Positions 8,793 through 17,160 of a stretch of DNA of 64,000 nt are shown in pieces. The DNA comes from Actinacidiphila bryophytorum. GTDB lineage: Bacteria > Actinomycetota > Actinomycetes > Streptomycetales > Streptomycetaceae. The notes beneath the pieces are model-generated. The model was not told the origin of the DNA. It saw only the letters and a list, made by a program, of their open reading frames with translations, and did not search any database. The position numbers and the translations under genes are program-made. Within the stretch, counting starts at the first letter, position 1. Each line of letters begins with the position of its first letter. The stretch lies in the NCBI RefSeq assembly GCF_016916835.1, contig NZ_JAFFIX010000016.1:62001-126000 (forward strand), given 5' to 3'.

Positions 8793-10115
8793 CTAGGCCA
8801 TCGCCAGGGCCGCCCGCACCGCGGCCGTCATCGCCGCCACGCCCGTCTCCAGCGTCAGCCGCGGGTGCGGGGCGAAGTGCGGCGAGTGGTTGGCCGGGAG
8901 GGCCGCCAGGCGTGCGGCGGCGTCCGCGCCGGGGCCGCCCGCCGCCGCCCACTGCCGCGGGCCTGTGCCGCCGAACATCCAGTACGCCGTCCGGACGCCG
9001 GAGACGCCGTGCAGGTCGCGGCCCGCGTCCCCGTACAGCGCGACGTCCTCGGTGGCCATCGACGGCTGCCAGCGCGCCACCCGCTGCGGCCCGAAGGCCG
9101 CCAGGTGCGCCTGCCGTACGGCCTCGGTCGCCGCCGGGTCCGGCACGGTGGGCAGCGAGCGCGACAGCACCCGCACCTCGGGCTCCGGGGGCGCGGGCTC
9201 GGGTCCCGCCGCCGCCTCGGCGCGCACGATCCGCCGTACGGCCGCCACCGCCCGGTCCAGGCCCGCGGCGGTGAAGGAGCGGACGGTGACCTCCAGCGCG
9301 GCCCGGTCGGCGATGACGTTGCCGCTGCCCGGTGTGCCTGCCCGCAGCGCGCCGACGGTGACCACCAGCGGCTCCCCCGGGCCGGTCTCGCGGGAGACCA
9401 CGGTCTGCAGCCGCAGCACCACCGCGGCCGCGGTGATCACCGGGTCGGCGGCCAGCTGCGGCGCCGCCGCGTGCCCGCCCCTGCCGTGCAGCACCACTTC
9501 CAGCGTCGTACTGCCCGCGAGCAGCGGCCCCTGCGCGTGCGCGACCATGCCGGCGGGCAGCGGCACCACGTGCTGGGCCAGCACGTGCGAGGGCACGGGG
9601 AAGCGCCCGTAGAGCCCGTCGGCGAGCATCGCCGCCGCCCCGTTCAGCGTCTCCTCCGCGGGCTGCCCGACGGCCACCAGGGTGCCGCGCCAGCCGTCCG
9701 CCCCCGCCTTGAGCGCGGCGGCGGCGCCCGACAGCGCGGCCAGGTGCGCGTCGTGGCCGCACGCGTGCATCACGGGCACGGTCCGCCCGTCCGGGCCGGG
9801 CGCGGTGGCCTCGCTGGCGTAGGGCAGCCCGGTGTCCTCGCGGACCGGGAGCGCGTCGAGTTCCGCGCGGACCATCACGACCGGTCCCGGGCCGTTGCGC
9901 AGGACGCCGACCACGCCGTGCCCGCCGACGCCCGCGGTCACTTCCAGGCCCGAGGTCCGCAGCGCGGCGGCGAAACGGGCCGCGGTGCGCTCCTCGGCAC
10001 CGGACAGCTCCGGGTCGCGGTGCAGGGCCACGTACAGCTCTGCGGCCGAGGCCAGGACGGCGGGCGGCACGGCTTCCGGTACGGGCACGCGCTCTGGTGC
10101 GGCCTGCCGGGTCAT
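8793..10115 (-). CDS. M20-family amidohydrolase
   Basis: A 440-residue zinc amidohydrolase of the aminoacylase/hippurate hydrolase type. The metal-binding sequence VMHACGHDAH and the catalytic Asp region VRAELDALPVRE are present, followed by the double-Glu motif QPAEET and the lid domain. It lacks the motifs of allantoate amidohydrolase, so it is not an obvious missing allantoin enzyme. It lies 96 bases upstream of the DUF77-like gene in the same direction and is divergent from the RiPP precursor. It could belong to the purine operon, or could trim or deacylate the RiPP; nothing in the sequence decides this. Confidence 0.8.
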   Translation of the reverse strand: MTRQAAPERVPVPEAVPPAVLASAAELYVALHRDPELSGAEERTAARFAAALRTSGLEVTAGVGGHGVVGVLRNGPGPVVMVRAELDALPVREDTGLPYASEATAPGPDGRTVPVMHACGHDAHLAALSGAAAALKAGADGWRGTLVAVGQPAEETLNGAAAMLADGLYGRFPVPSHVLAQHVVPLPAGMVAHAQGPLLAGSTTLEVVLHGRGGHAAAPQLAADPVITAAAVVLRLQTVVSRETGPGEPLVVTVGALRAGTPGSGNVIADRAALEVTVRSFTAAGLDRAVAAVRRIVRAEAAAGPEPAPPEPEVRVLSRSLPTVPDPAATEAVRQAHLAAFGPQRVARWQPSMATEDVALYGDAGRDLHGVSGVRTAYWMFGGTGPRQWAAAGGPGADAAARLAALPANHSPHFAPHPRLTLETGVAAMTAAVRAALAMA

Positions 10116-10161
10116 CGGGCGCTCCTGTCGGTGTGCCAGCGGAGTGACAGCGGGCGGACGG

Positions 10162-10189
10162 GTGATCGGTCAGTGGACGCGCGTAGAAA
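10162..10189 (+). promoter_or_regulatory. Candidate promoter of the RiPP precursor
   Basis: GTGATC (10162-10167) and TAGAAA (10184-10189) are 16 bases apart and lie about 55 bases before the precursor ATG. The -35 is weak, which would fit a promoter that needs an activator such as the cluster's SARP. Confidence 0.35.
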
Positions 10190-10243
10190 AGGGTCGGCCG
10201 GCCCGTTCCGGGCCGCGTCCCCTGCCGAGAAGAGGGAGTCACC

Positions 10244-10429
10244 ATGGCGATCACCAAGCAGGACACGCCGCTCGCGTCGCTGGCCCAGGAGATCCTGGAG
10301 CTGGAGTCCGAGACCTTCGAGATCACCGACTACTCGGACGCCAGCGAGGTCATGCTCGGCTCCTCGACCAGCTGCTCCAGCACCAGCACCTGCTCCAGCA
10401 CCACCAGCACCACCAGCTGCACCGCCTGA
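10244..10429 (+). CDS. RiPP precursor peptide with Ser/Thr/Cys-only core
   Basis: ATG 10244 follows GAGGGAG and encodes 61 residues. The first ~39 are an acidic leader (EILELESETFEITDYSDASE), similar in style to thiazolylpeptide/TOMM leaders that bind an RRE domain. The last 22 residues after VMLG hold ten Ser, eight Thr, three Cys and one Ala: 21 of 22 positions can be turned into azoles or dehydroamino acids. It is the only precursor-like small gene seen near the modifying enzymes, is on the opposite strand, and is followed by a strong hairpin at 10448. The cleavage site is inferred, probably next to Gly39. Product class: azole and dehydroamino-acid RiPP. Confidence 0.88.
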   Translation: MAITKQDTPLASLAQEILELESETFEITDYSDASEVMLGSSTSCSSTSTCSSTTSTTSCTA

Positions 10430-10447
10430 CGGGGCTTCCGTCGTCCG

Positions 10448-10484
10448 CCGCTCCGCGGCCCGCTGTGTGCGGGCCGCGGAGCGG
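10448..10484. terminator. Terminator hairpin between precursor and modifying operon
   Basis: Perfect 16-bp arms (CCGCTCCGCGGCCCGC at 10448-10463 and its complement at 10469-10484) around a TGTGT loop, 18 bases after the precursor stop. It can end transcription from both the precursor and the convergent operon. Confidence 0.85.
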
Positions 10485-10542
10485 TCGTCCTGGCGGCCGG
10501 TTGCCGTGCCGGCGCCGGCGCCGGCCCGCGGCTGCGTGCCGG

Positions 10543-12948
10543 TCACGGGAAGGGGTGCGGCACCCGGCGCACCTCGGACTCGCGCAGGTCGTCGGGGCGC
10601 ATCCCCGCACGCCGCTGCGCGGTGCGCAGCCGCGGCATCGTCAGCGCGCGCTGCCGCGCCCACCCGAAGTCGATCGGCAGCAGCCCGGGCGCGATCGTGC
10701 ACACCGTCCGCAGGCCCATCGCGCGCTGCTCGGGCGCGGTCTGGTCGACCACGATCACGTCGCAGCCGGCCCGCGCCAGCTCCCGGGTGCACCACAGGAT
10801 GTCCTCACGCAGGTCCAGGCCGCGCGGGCGGCGGTCCTCCCACTCGGCGTAGACCTGCGCGGGCGAGCCGACGTCCTTCGGCTCCAGGTAGCTGTCCACG
10901 TACCGCGCCATCCGGGGCAGGCCGAAGAGCGCCGCGTGGTCGGGCAGCCGCCGCACCAGGCCGAAGTCGTCGGCCATCGCGTCGAGTTCCGCCGGACGCT
11001 CGGTCACCTGCCGCGGCAGGTGCGGCAGATACGTGAGGATCTCCGAGACCGCCGCCTCCACCGCCGTCTCCGGGTCGAAGGCAGCGCCCGCGGCGAAGGC
11101 GAGCGTGCCGGGGCCGCCGTCCCTGCGCACGGCCAGGCCCGTGACGACGGGTACGGACAGGTCGATGCGGTTGTCGAAGGCGTGCACGTCGTAGCCGCAC
11201 AGCGCGGCCCTGTCGGTCATGGCGCGCAGCACCGGGCTGCTGCACGCGCCGAGGTCGATCTCGGTGAGCCGGGCGCTGCCGTACCAGGCGAGCAGGAAGG
11301 CGTCCCGCTCGATCAGTTCCAGCAGGCCGAAGAGCACCGCCTCCTCCAGGCAGCTGCCGGTGGCGCAGCCGTTGGAGCACTCGAAGACGAAGTGGTCGGC
11401 GGCGGTGCCGGCGCTGTAGTAGACCAGCCGGGCGGGCACCAGCACCGGGCGGTCGTCGCGCAGCGACCAGCCCCGCACCCAGGGGATCGGGCGTGCCGGG
11501 TCGAAGGGCGCGATCATCGGGTCGTCGCGGTAGGTCTGCGGGGCGTACATCCCGCAGTCGCGCGGGTCGAGGGCGGCGTCGCCGAGGTTGTCGTAGGAGT
11601 CGGTGACGATGCCGCCGCGCTCCCTGCGGTGGGTGCCCGCGTAGCGTTCGAGGCCTTCGAGGAAGGCCAGGTCCCGGCTGGCGGCGAAGGAGTGGGACTG
11701 CCCGCTCCAGGTGACGTCGGTCAGGCCCGCGTAGCCGCGCATGAAGACGCTGCCCGCGACCGGTGCGGTGGTCGGCGACGTGACGTCGCTCCAGGTGCCC
11801 GCGCCGAGCACCCCGCACACCGGGTTGGCCAGCGCGGCGGCGGGCAGGTCGTAACCCCCCGGCGCCCGCAGCCGGTAGCGGTCGGCGGCGGGCTTCTCCC
11901 GCGATACGGGGAAGGCCTCGCGCTCGGCCGCGGCCCGCCCGTGCGGTGCGTGCGGGCACAGCGGCTCGGCGAGCAGCGGCACCGTACTGACCAGTCCGGT
12001 CTCCAGGTCGAGCCGCGTGACCCGCGGCAGGGCGTCGTCGGCGGGCGCGAGGCCGCTGCCACGGCCGGTGCCGGACCCGTTCCCGACCGGCGCCGGCTTC
12101 CCGGCAGCACGCGGCGGACGCCCCGTGGGCGCGAGGCCGCCGACTCGGACCGGGACCGAGTCGCCGCCCGCCGGAGCAACGCCCGGCACCGGACTCCCCG
12201 CGGCCGGCAGCGCGCGCCCGGCGGCCGCAAAGCCGCCGACTCGGACCGGGACCGAGCCGCCGCCCGCCGGAGCAACGCCCGGCACCGGACTTCCCGCGGC
12301 CGGCAGCGCGCGCCCGGCGGCCGCGAAGCCGCCGACTCGGACCGGGACCGAGTCGTCGCCGACCGAAGCGGCGACGGGCAGCGGGCGCCCCGCGGGCGGG
12401 GAGCCGCCACCCGTGCGGGCGGGGGCCGGACCGGCGCCGGGCACATGGCCCCCCGCCGGCGCGACGCCGCCGCCCGCGGAGGCGGGGTCCGGTGCGGGGC
12501 TCGCAGATCCGGTCGCCGTCAGGCGGTACAGCGCCCACACCGCGTCGGCGGTGTAGTCGGGCAGGACCGGCCAGCTGCCCGCGGCGGAGTGGGACAGGCC
12601 GGTCTCCAGGGCGTCGCGTTCGGTGCGGGTGCGCAGCCGCTGCCAGCGGACGGCCAGGCAGCAGCCGCACGCAGCGGTGTCGGGGGTGCCGCCCCAGGGG
12701 CCGATCAGGACCGCGTCCGCGGTGAGGTGGACGGTGGCCGCGGCGCGCTGCTCGGCGACATGCGGGTCCTCGCGGCGCAGGACGTCGCCGGCGCCGATGA
12801 CGGCGACCCGGGGTGCGGGAGCGCCCTCGCGGGCGGCCCGTGCGGCGAGCCGTGCTTGGAGGTCGCGCCCGGCGGCCTGGAGCGGCAGCGGCTCGGCCGC
12901 GGCGGGCTCGGGCGCGGAGCCGGGGCGTACGGCGGTGTCGGTCGTCAT
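10543..12948 (-). CDS. YcaO cyclodehydratase (first of two) with tandem-repeat insertion
   Basis: An 801-residue TOMM-type YcaO protein, which uses ATP to cyclise Cys/Ser/Thr to azolines. The ATP/Mg2+ region ECSNGCATGSCLEEAV...ELIERDAF starts near residue 523 and the protein ends in the Pro-rich PHPFP, needed for activity in this family. The N-terminal part has an ACGCC cysteine cluster, but the second zinc pair is degenerate (LCPHA). Residues about 150-310 are a Pro/Ala/Gly/Val-rich insertion with a 32-residue unit repeated two to three times. ATG 12948 overlaps the ABC-2 permease gene by four bases. It is the last gene of the RiPP operon. The second YcaO at 21675 is a diverged paralogue. 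Confidence 0.92.
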   Translation of the reverse strand: MTTDTAVRPGSAPEPAAAEPLPLQAAGRDLQARLAARAAREGAPAPRVAVIGAGDVLRREDPHVAEQRAAATVHLTADAVLIGPWGGTPDTAACGCCLAVRWQRLRTRTERDALETGLSHSAAGSWPVLPDYTADAVWALYRLTATGSASPAPDPASAGGGVAPAGGHVPGAGPAPARTGGGSPPAGRPLPVAASVGDDSVPVRVGGFAAAGRALPAAGSPVPGVAPAGGGSVPVRVGGFAAAGRALPAAGSPVPGVAPAGGDSVPVRVGGLAPTGRPPRAAGKPAPVGNGSGTGRGSGLAPADDALPRVTRLDLETGLVSTVPLLAEPLCPHAPHGRAAAEREAFPVSREKPAADRYRLRAPGGYDLPAAALANPVCGVLGAGTWSDVTSPTTAPVAGSVFMRGYAGLTDVTWSGQSHSFAASRDLAFLEGLERYAGTHRRERGGIVTDSYDNLGDAALDPRDCGMYAPQTYRDDPMIAPFDPARPIPWVRGWSLRDDRPVLVPARLVYYSAGTAADHFVFECSNGCATGSCLEEAVLFGLLELIERDAFLLAWYGSARLTEIDLGACSSPVLRAMTDRAALCGYDVHAFDNRIDLSVPVVTGLAVRRDGGPGTLAFAAGAAFDPETAVEAAVSEILTYLPHLPRQVTERPAELDAMADDFGLVRRLPDHAALFGLPRMARYVDSYLEPKDVGSPAQVYAEWEDRRPRGLDLREDILWCTRELARAGCDVIVVDQTAPEQRAMGLRTVCTIAPGLLPIDFGWARQRALTMPRLRTAQRRAGMRPDDLRESEVRRVPHPFP
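12141..12360. repeat. 96-bp tandem repeat inside the first YcaO gene
   Basis: Unit starts fall at 12141, 12237 and 12333, a period of exactly 96 bp (32 codons), so the frame is kept. Each unit opens with an inverted repeat, CGACTCGG and CCGAGTCG around a seven-base loop; the second copy has one mismatch. Nearly identical units point to recent expansion. Confidence 0.9.
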
Positions 12949-13739
12949 GTCCGGTTGCTCCAGCGGAAGATGCGGGCGGCGATCAGCCCGAAGACGACGG
13001 TGAAGGCGGCCAGGCCGCCGCAGTCCAGGGCCAGCGAGCCGAACGAGGCGCGGCCTGCGAGCACGTCGGTCAGGCCGTCGTCCAGGTAGCGCAGCGGCAG
13101 CACCCACGAGGCGGTGCGTATCCAGCCGGGCAGCAGGTCGGCCGGGTAGAAGGCGCCGGACAGGAAGGCCATCGGCACCATCACGCAGTTGGCGATGGCC
13201 GCGACGGCCTCCGGGGTGTCGGCGAGGCTGCCGACGACCAGGCCCGTCGACAGGAAGGCGGCCACCCCGAAGACCAGCAGCGGCAGCGCGAGCGGCCAAC
13301 TGCCGTCCAGGTGCAGGCCGAAGAAGGGCAGCAGCGCCACCGCGGTGAAGAGCACCGCCTGCGACAGGCCCACCCCGACTGCCACCACGAAGCGCGAACC
13401 GAGCACGGTGGGCAGCGGGGTGGGCGTACGCCAGATCAGCCGCAGGATGTCGTCGCGCCGCCAGTGCATCAGCGCGAAGGCCGGGCCGAACAGGGCCGCG
13501 TTGCCGACGCCCCACGACAGCACGCCGGGCGCGACGTAGTTGATGTACGGCAGGCCGCCGTCGACCTTCTGGCCGCGGAAGAGCAGCCCGAAGACGACCA
13601 GGAAGACCAGCGGGAAGGCGAAGGTGAAGAAGACGGTGGTGCGGTCGCGCACCGACGCCAGGAAGGTCGCCCGGGTCAGCGTGGCGTACGCGCCGGGGAC
13701 CGCGGTGGCCGCGGGCTCGGCGGGGGTCGCGGTGGTCAT
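12945..13739 (-). CDS. ABC-2 type permease of the RiPP exporter
   Basis: A 264-residue membrane protein with about six hydrophobic segments, typical of the drug/bacteriocin ABC-2 family (first helix FTFAFPLVFLVVFGLLF; conserved AFLSGAFYPADLLPGW motif). ATG 13739 overlaps the end of the M50-ABC fusion gene by four bases and its stop overlaps YcaO. With the ATPase half of that fusion it should form the exporter and self-immunity pump for the peptide. Confidence 0.9.
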   Translation of the reverse strand: MTTATPAEPAATAVPGAYATLTRATFLASVRDRTTVFFTFAFPLVFLVVFGLLFRGQKVDGGLPYINYVAPGVLSWGVGNAALFGPAFALMHWRRDDILRLIWRTPTPLPTVLGSRFVVAVGVGLSQAVLFTAVALLPFFGLHLDGSWPLALPLLVFGVAAFLSTGLVVGSLADTPEAVAAIANCVMVPMAFLSGAFYPADLLPGWIRTASWVLPLRYLDDGLTDVLAGRASFGSLALDCGGLAAFTVVFGLIAARIFRWSNRT

Positions 13740-16060
13740 CGGCTGCGCTCCGTTCCGACCGCGGGGGCCGCGGTGTCTGCCGGGTCCGCCGCGGCGGGCG
13801 GCGGGGTGGCGGTGAGCCGCAGGTAGGCGTCCTCCAGGGTCGCCGTCCTGGTCTGGATCGCGTCGATGTCGACCAGTGCGGCCAGGTCGATCAGGACCTT
13901 GTTGGGGTGCCGGGTCTCGATCACGACCTCGCCGCCCTCCAGCAGCACCCGCTCCGCGCCCTCGACGGCACGCGCCTGCTCGACGGTGATCCGCCCTGCG
14001 GGCACCAGCAGCCTGGCGGGTGCGGCCATCGACCTGATGAGCGCGCCCGGGCTGTCCAGCGCCACCACCCGGCCGGCCGCGACGATCGCGACCCGGTCGC
14101 ACAGCGCCTCGGCCTCGTCGAGGTAGTGGGTGGTGTAGACGATGGTGCGGCCCTCGCCGCGCAGGTCGCGCAGCACCGTCCACAGCGACCTGCGCGCCTC
14201 CGGGTCGAGTGCGGCGGTCGGCTCGTCCAGGAAGATCAGGTCGGGCTGGTGCACCAGCGCGGTCGCCAGCGCGAGCCGCTGGCGCTGGCCGCCTGACAGG
14301 TCGTCCACCCGGCTGCGCTCCTTGCCGCCCAGGCCCACCAGGTCCAGCGCGTGCCGTGCGGCGGCGCGGTCGGCGCCCTGGAGCGCGGCGACGGTCTCCA
14401 GGTGCTCCCATGCGGTGAGCCGGGTGAAGAAGGCGGAGGTCTGGGTCTGCACGCCGATCCTGCGCAGCAGCGCGGTGTTGCGCGGCCAGGGGCTCAGGCC
14501 GAACACGCTGACCGTGCCGGAGTCGGCCCTGCGCATGCCCTCGACGATCTCCACCAGGGTGGTCTTGCCCGCCCCGTTGGGGCCGAGCACACCGAAGAAC
14601 TCGCCCTGCCCGACGGTCAGCGACACGTTGTCGAGCGCGTGCACCTCGCCGTAGCGCTTGCTGACGCCGTCGAGCACGATGGCGGTCCCCGCCGGACGGG
14701 GCTGTGGTTTCATGTCGCCTTTCTCCCGCTGCTGTGGTGAGGTGCCCGACTGCCGTACGGGCGGGGTGGTTTGCGTCGGCTGCGGCTCGGCCGCCGCAGG
14801 TGCGGGCGGCGCGGTCCCGGCCGCCCTGCGGGCCGCGAAGCGCAGGCCGAGCAGTTGCAGCGCCGCGGCGGCGGCAATCACGGCGAGGGGGAGGTAGAAG
14901 GTCCACGCCTCCCAGCTCTCGGGCAGTACGGCCCGGCACAGCAGCCCCGCCCCAGCAAGCACCGCGAGCGCCAGGGCGGCGCAGCACAGCGCGAAGGCGC
15001 CGTGGACGAGCCGGAGCCGGCCGGGGTAGCGGCGCAGCCGCGCCCGGGCGTCGGGGGCGCCGGCGCGGGCCGGGCGCAGGGCGGCGGCCGCCACGGTCAG
15101 GAAGGTGCGGCTCTCGGTCGCCAGCCGGAGGGTGCCCAGGGCGTAGCCGAGGATCTTGTAGCCGTCGAGCGGGGGCAGCGGCACCAGGTTGAGCAGGGCC
15201 ATCGCGGTGCCGAGCAGCAGCAGGCCGCCGAGGAAGGGGAGGGCCTGTGCGGAGTCCGGGAGCAGCGCCCACACCGGCCAGCAGGGCAGCAGGAAGAGCA
15301 GGTTGGCCACCGCGCCCGCGACGGCGACCGCGACCTGCCTGCCGCGCCGGTCGAGGAACTGTACGTCCTCGACCTCGCAGTACAGGTACGTCATCACCCC
15401 CCACACCCGCCGCAGGCCGATCTCACCGACACGCAGCCCGTACGCCCTGGCGACCAGGCCGTGTGCCAGTTCGTGCAGGCCCAGGCTCACCCACAGCACG
15501 CAGCCGGCGGCGGCCAGGGTGACCGGCTGGTGGGAGAGCCGCCGGGTCTGGTCCGTGAGGTCGCCGAGCCGCAGCGCGACCGCGACCGGCACCGCCGCGG
15601 CCAGCACCAGCAGCGGCACCAGCACGGCGGGCCTGCGGGCGAAGGCGGTGGCGCGGTGCAGCCGGTCCATCAGCGCGGGGGCGTCGGCGACCATCCGGGT
15701 GCTGCCGCTCAGCAGCCCCGAGGCGGCCTTGCGGGGGGCGGCCTCCGGCGGGGGTACGGCCACCGGCCGCCCGCCGTCGAGGAGTTGCCGGGTGGACAGC
15801 AGCCGCAGCATCTGCTGCCACTGCGCGTCGCCGAGCCGGGCGCCGAAGTGCCCGGCGTACTCGGTGCCGATCTCGGCGAGCGAACGGCTGCCGTCCAGGC
15901 GGGTGATGATGAAGTGCTCCTTCGCGCCGACCTCCATCCGCACGCCGGTGACCGGGTCCTTGAGCAGGTGCACCACGGCGGGGCCGCGGGTCAGTGCGGG
16001 GCCGACGAGGATGCCGGGCCGCAGTGCGGGGCGCAGGTCGAGCAGGCCGCCGGCGGTCAT
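13736..16060 (-). CDS. RRE/PqqD-like - M50 metalloprotease - ABC ATPase fusion
   Basis: One continuous 774-residue frame. Residues ~25-95 resemble a PqqD-like peptide-recognition (RRE) domain (VHLLKDPVTGVRMEVGAKEH...). Residues 140-410 form a membrane M50 protease with HELAH at 196-200 and PPLDG at 296-300. After a Pro/Gln-rich linker, residues 455-745 are an ABC ATPase with GPNGAGKT at 493-500, LSGGQRQRLALA and FLDEPTAALD. An internal ATG (14713, Met450) has GAGAAAGG upstream and could also give a free ATPase. It overlaps both neighbours by four bases. Likely job: leader recognition and removal inside the membrane coupled to export with the ABC-2 permease. Confidence 0.85.
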   Translation of the reverse strand: MTAGGLLDLRPALRPGILVGPALTRGPAVVHLLKDPVTGVRMEVGAKEHFIITRLDGSRSLAEIGTEYAGHFGARLGDAQWQQMLRLLSTRQLLDGGRPVAVPPPEAAPRKAASGLLSGSTRMVADAPALMDRLHRATAFARRPAVLVPLLVLAAAVPVAVALRLGDLTDQTRRLSHQPVTLAAAGCVLWVSLGLHELAHGLVARAYGLRVGEIGLRRVWGVMTYLYCEVEDVQFLDRRGRQVAVAVAGAVANLLFLLPCWPVWALLPDSAQALPFLGGLLLLGTAMALLNLVPLPPLDGYKILGYALGTLRLATESRTFLTVAAAALRPARAGAPDARARLRRYPGRLRLVHGAFALCCAALALAVLAGAGLLCRAVLPESWEAWTFYLPLAVIAAAAALQLLGLRFAARRAAGTAPPAPAAAEPQPTQTTPPVRQSGTSPQQREKGDMKPQPRPAGTAIVLDGVSKRYGEVHALDNVSLTVGQGEFFGVLGPNGAGKTTLVEIVEGMRRADSGTVSVFGLSPWPRNTALLRRIGVQTQTSAFFTRLTAWEHLETVAALQGADRAAARHALDLVGLGGKERSRVDDLSGGQRQRLALATALVHQPDLIFLDEPTAALDPEARRSLWTVLRDLRGEGRTIVYTTHYLDEAEALCDRVAIVAAGRVVALDSPGALIRSMAAPARLLVPAGRITVEQARAVEGAERVLLEGGEVVIETRHPNKVLIDLAALVDIDAIQTRTATLEDAYLRLTATPPPAAADPADTAAPAVGTERSR

Positions 16061-17160
16061 GGCGCCGCCGTGGGCCTGGGCTCGCGCAGCGCGCGGGCGA
16101 GCACATACGACAGGAAGGCCTCGTCGCGGACGGTGACCGACAGCCGGTTGTTGGTCATGTGCATATACGGCGACAGCAGCATCGGCAGCGCCTGGTCCTG
16201 GTCGGTGACCGGCAGGTCGCGTTCACCGTCCCAGGAGCGGAAGACCAGGTCGCCGCCGCGGGCCAGCGCCACGACCCGCTCGCGCAGGTCCAGGCAGTGC
16301 TCGGCCCAGCCGCCGAGGAAGCTGGGCAGCCGCTCGGGGGCGGGCTCCGCGACGGCGGCGCGGATCTGCTGGAAGCGCGCGGGCAGCGCCTCCATCGTGC
16401 CGTAGGCGCGGTCGTAGCCGTCCTGTGCGGTGTAGTTGGTGGTGGCGAAGGCCGAGTTCCAGAACTCGTGGTAACGGTCGAGGAATCCCAGCAGGGCGGT
16501 GTCGTCCCGCAGCAGGCAGCCCGACATGGTCATCATCAGCTGGGCCGCCACGCCGAGCAGGACGGTCCGCAGGTGCAGGTTCATGGTGCCCAGCGCCCCC
16601 GAGACCAGCTCGCTGGACCGCTGGAAGTGCCACTCGGCCAGCTCGATCCCCGCGGGGCCGCCGTACTTGCCGTACTCGGGCTCATAGGGCTCGGAGCTGA
16701 AGGTGTTGTTGGGCCGCAGCTTCATGTGGCCGTCCTCGTCGACCAGGCCGCCCCGCTCGCCGCCGGGGAACTCCAGCTCGAAGAGCGTGTTGTACAGGTC
16801 GGCGAGGAAGCCGCCCTTGACCTCGTAGAGTGCGGGGCGCTCCTTGAGGAAGGCGGCGATCGCGTCGCTCGTACGGGAGGCGACCTCGGAGGCGGCGGCC
16901 GGGGACGAGGGGCGCAGCCGCAGCCTGATGTGCGGCCCCTCCAGCCAGTAGTTGATGAAGAACCAGCCGCTCAGCAGGCCCTCGCCGGTCAGTTCCGCGA
17001 CCAGCGGGCGCACGCAGCGCAGCAGGAAAGGGCGGGGGCTCGCGGCGTAGAAGACGTGGTAGGCCTGCCAGACGCCGCGCCCGTCGGGGACGCCGGGGAC
17101 GGTGGCCGTCGTACCAGTTGCGGGAGCCGCGGCGGCCGTGGCCGCCTCTGGGGTGGTCAT
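16057..17160 (-). CDS. SpaB_C-type eliminase (thiopeptide-type bacteriocin biosynthesis protein)
   Basis: A 367-residue stand-alone homologue of the C-terminal domain of class I lanthipeptide dehydratases. The N-terminal VWQAYHVFYAASPRPFLLRCVRPLV and the WFFINYWLEGPHIRLRLRP motif are typical. In split LanB systems this part removes glutamate from glutamylated Ser/Thr to leave dehydroalanine/dehydrobutyrine (TbtC, GodG); the related pyridine synthases (TbtD) share the fold. Only one such protein is present. ATG 17160 overlaps the LanB stop and its own stop overlaps the M50 fusion, so the three are coupled. Elimination is the simplest role. Confidence 0.85.
   Translation of the reverse strand: MTTPEAATAAAAPATGTTATVPGVPDGRGVWQAYHVFYAASPRPFLLRCVRPLVAELTGEGLLSGWFFINYWLEGPHIRLRLRPSSPAAASEVASRTSDAIAAFLKERPALYEVKGGFLADLYNTLFELEFPGGERGGLVDEDGHMKLRPNNTFSSEPYEPEYGKYGGPAGIELAEWHFQRSSELVSGALGTMNLHLRTVLLGVAAQLMMTMSGCLLRDDTALLGFLDRYHEFWNSAFATTNYTAQDGYDRAYGTMEALPARFQQIRAAVAEPAPERLPSFLGGWAEHCLDLRERVVALARGGDLVFRSWDGERDLPVTDQDQALPMLLSPYMHMTNNRLSVTVRDEAFLSYVLARALREPRPTAAP

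Noticed and set aside
8793..10115. M20 protein as allantoate amidohydrolase
   Set aside because: The MHACGHDAH and VRAELDALP motifs are those of aminoacylase/hippurate hydrolase relatives; allantoate enzymes have different metal motifs.
12141..12360. Regular repeats as a CRISPR array
   Set aside because: Units are directly adjacent with no unique spacers, keep the reading frame, and lie inside a YcaO gene; no cas genes are near.
13736..14713. ABC ATPase as a separate gene only
   Set aside because: There is no stop between the protease and ATPase parts, so the fusion is what the sequence shows; a separate product from Met450 is possible but unproven.
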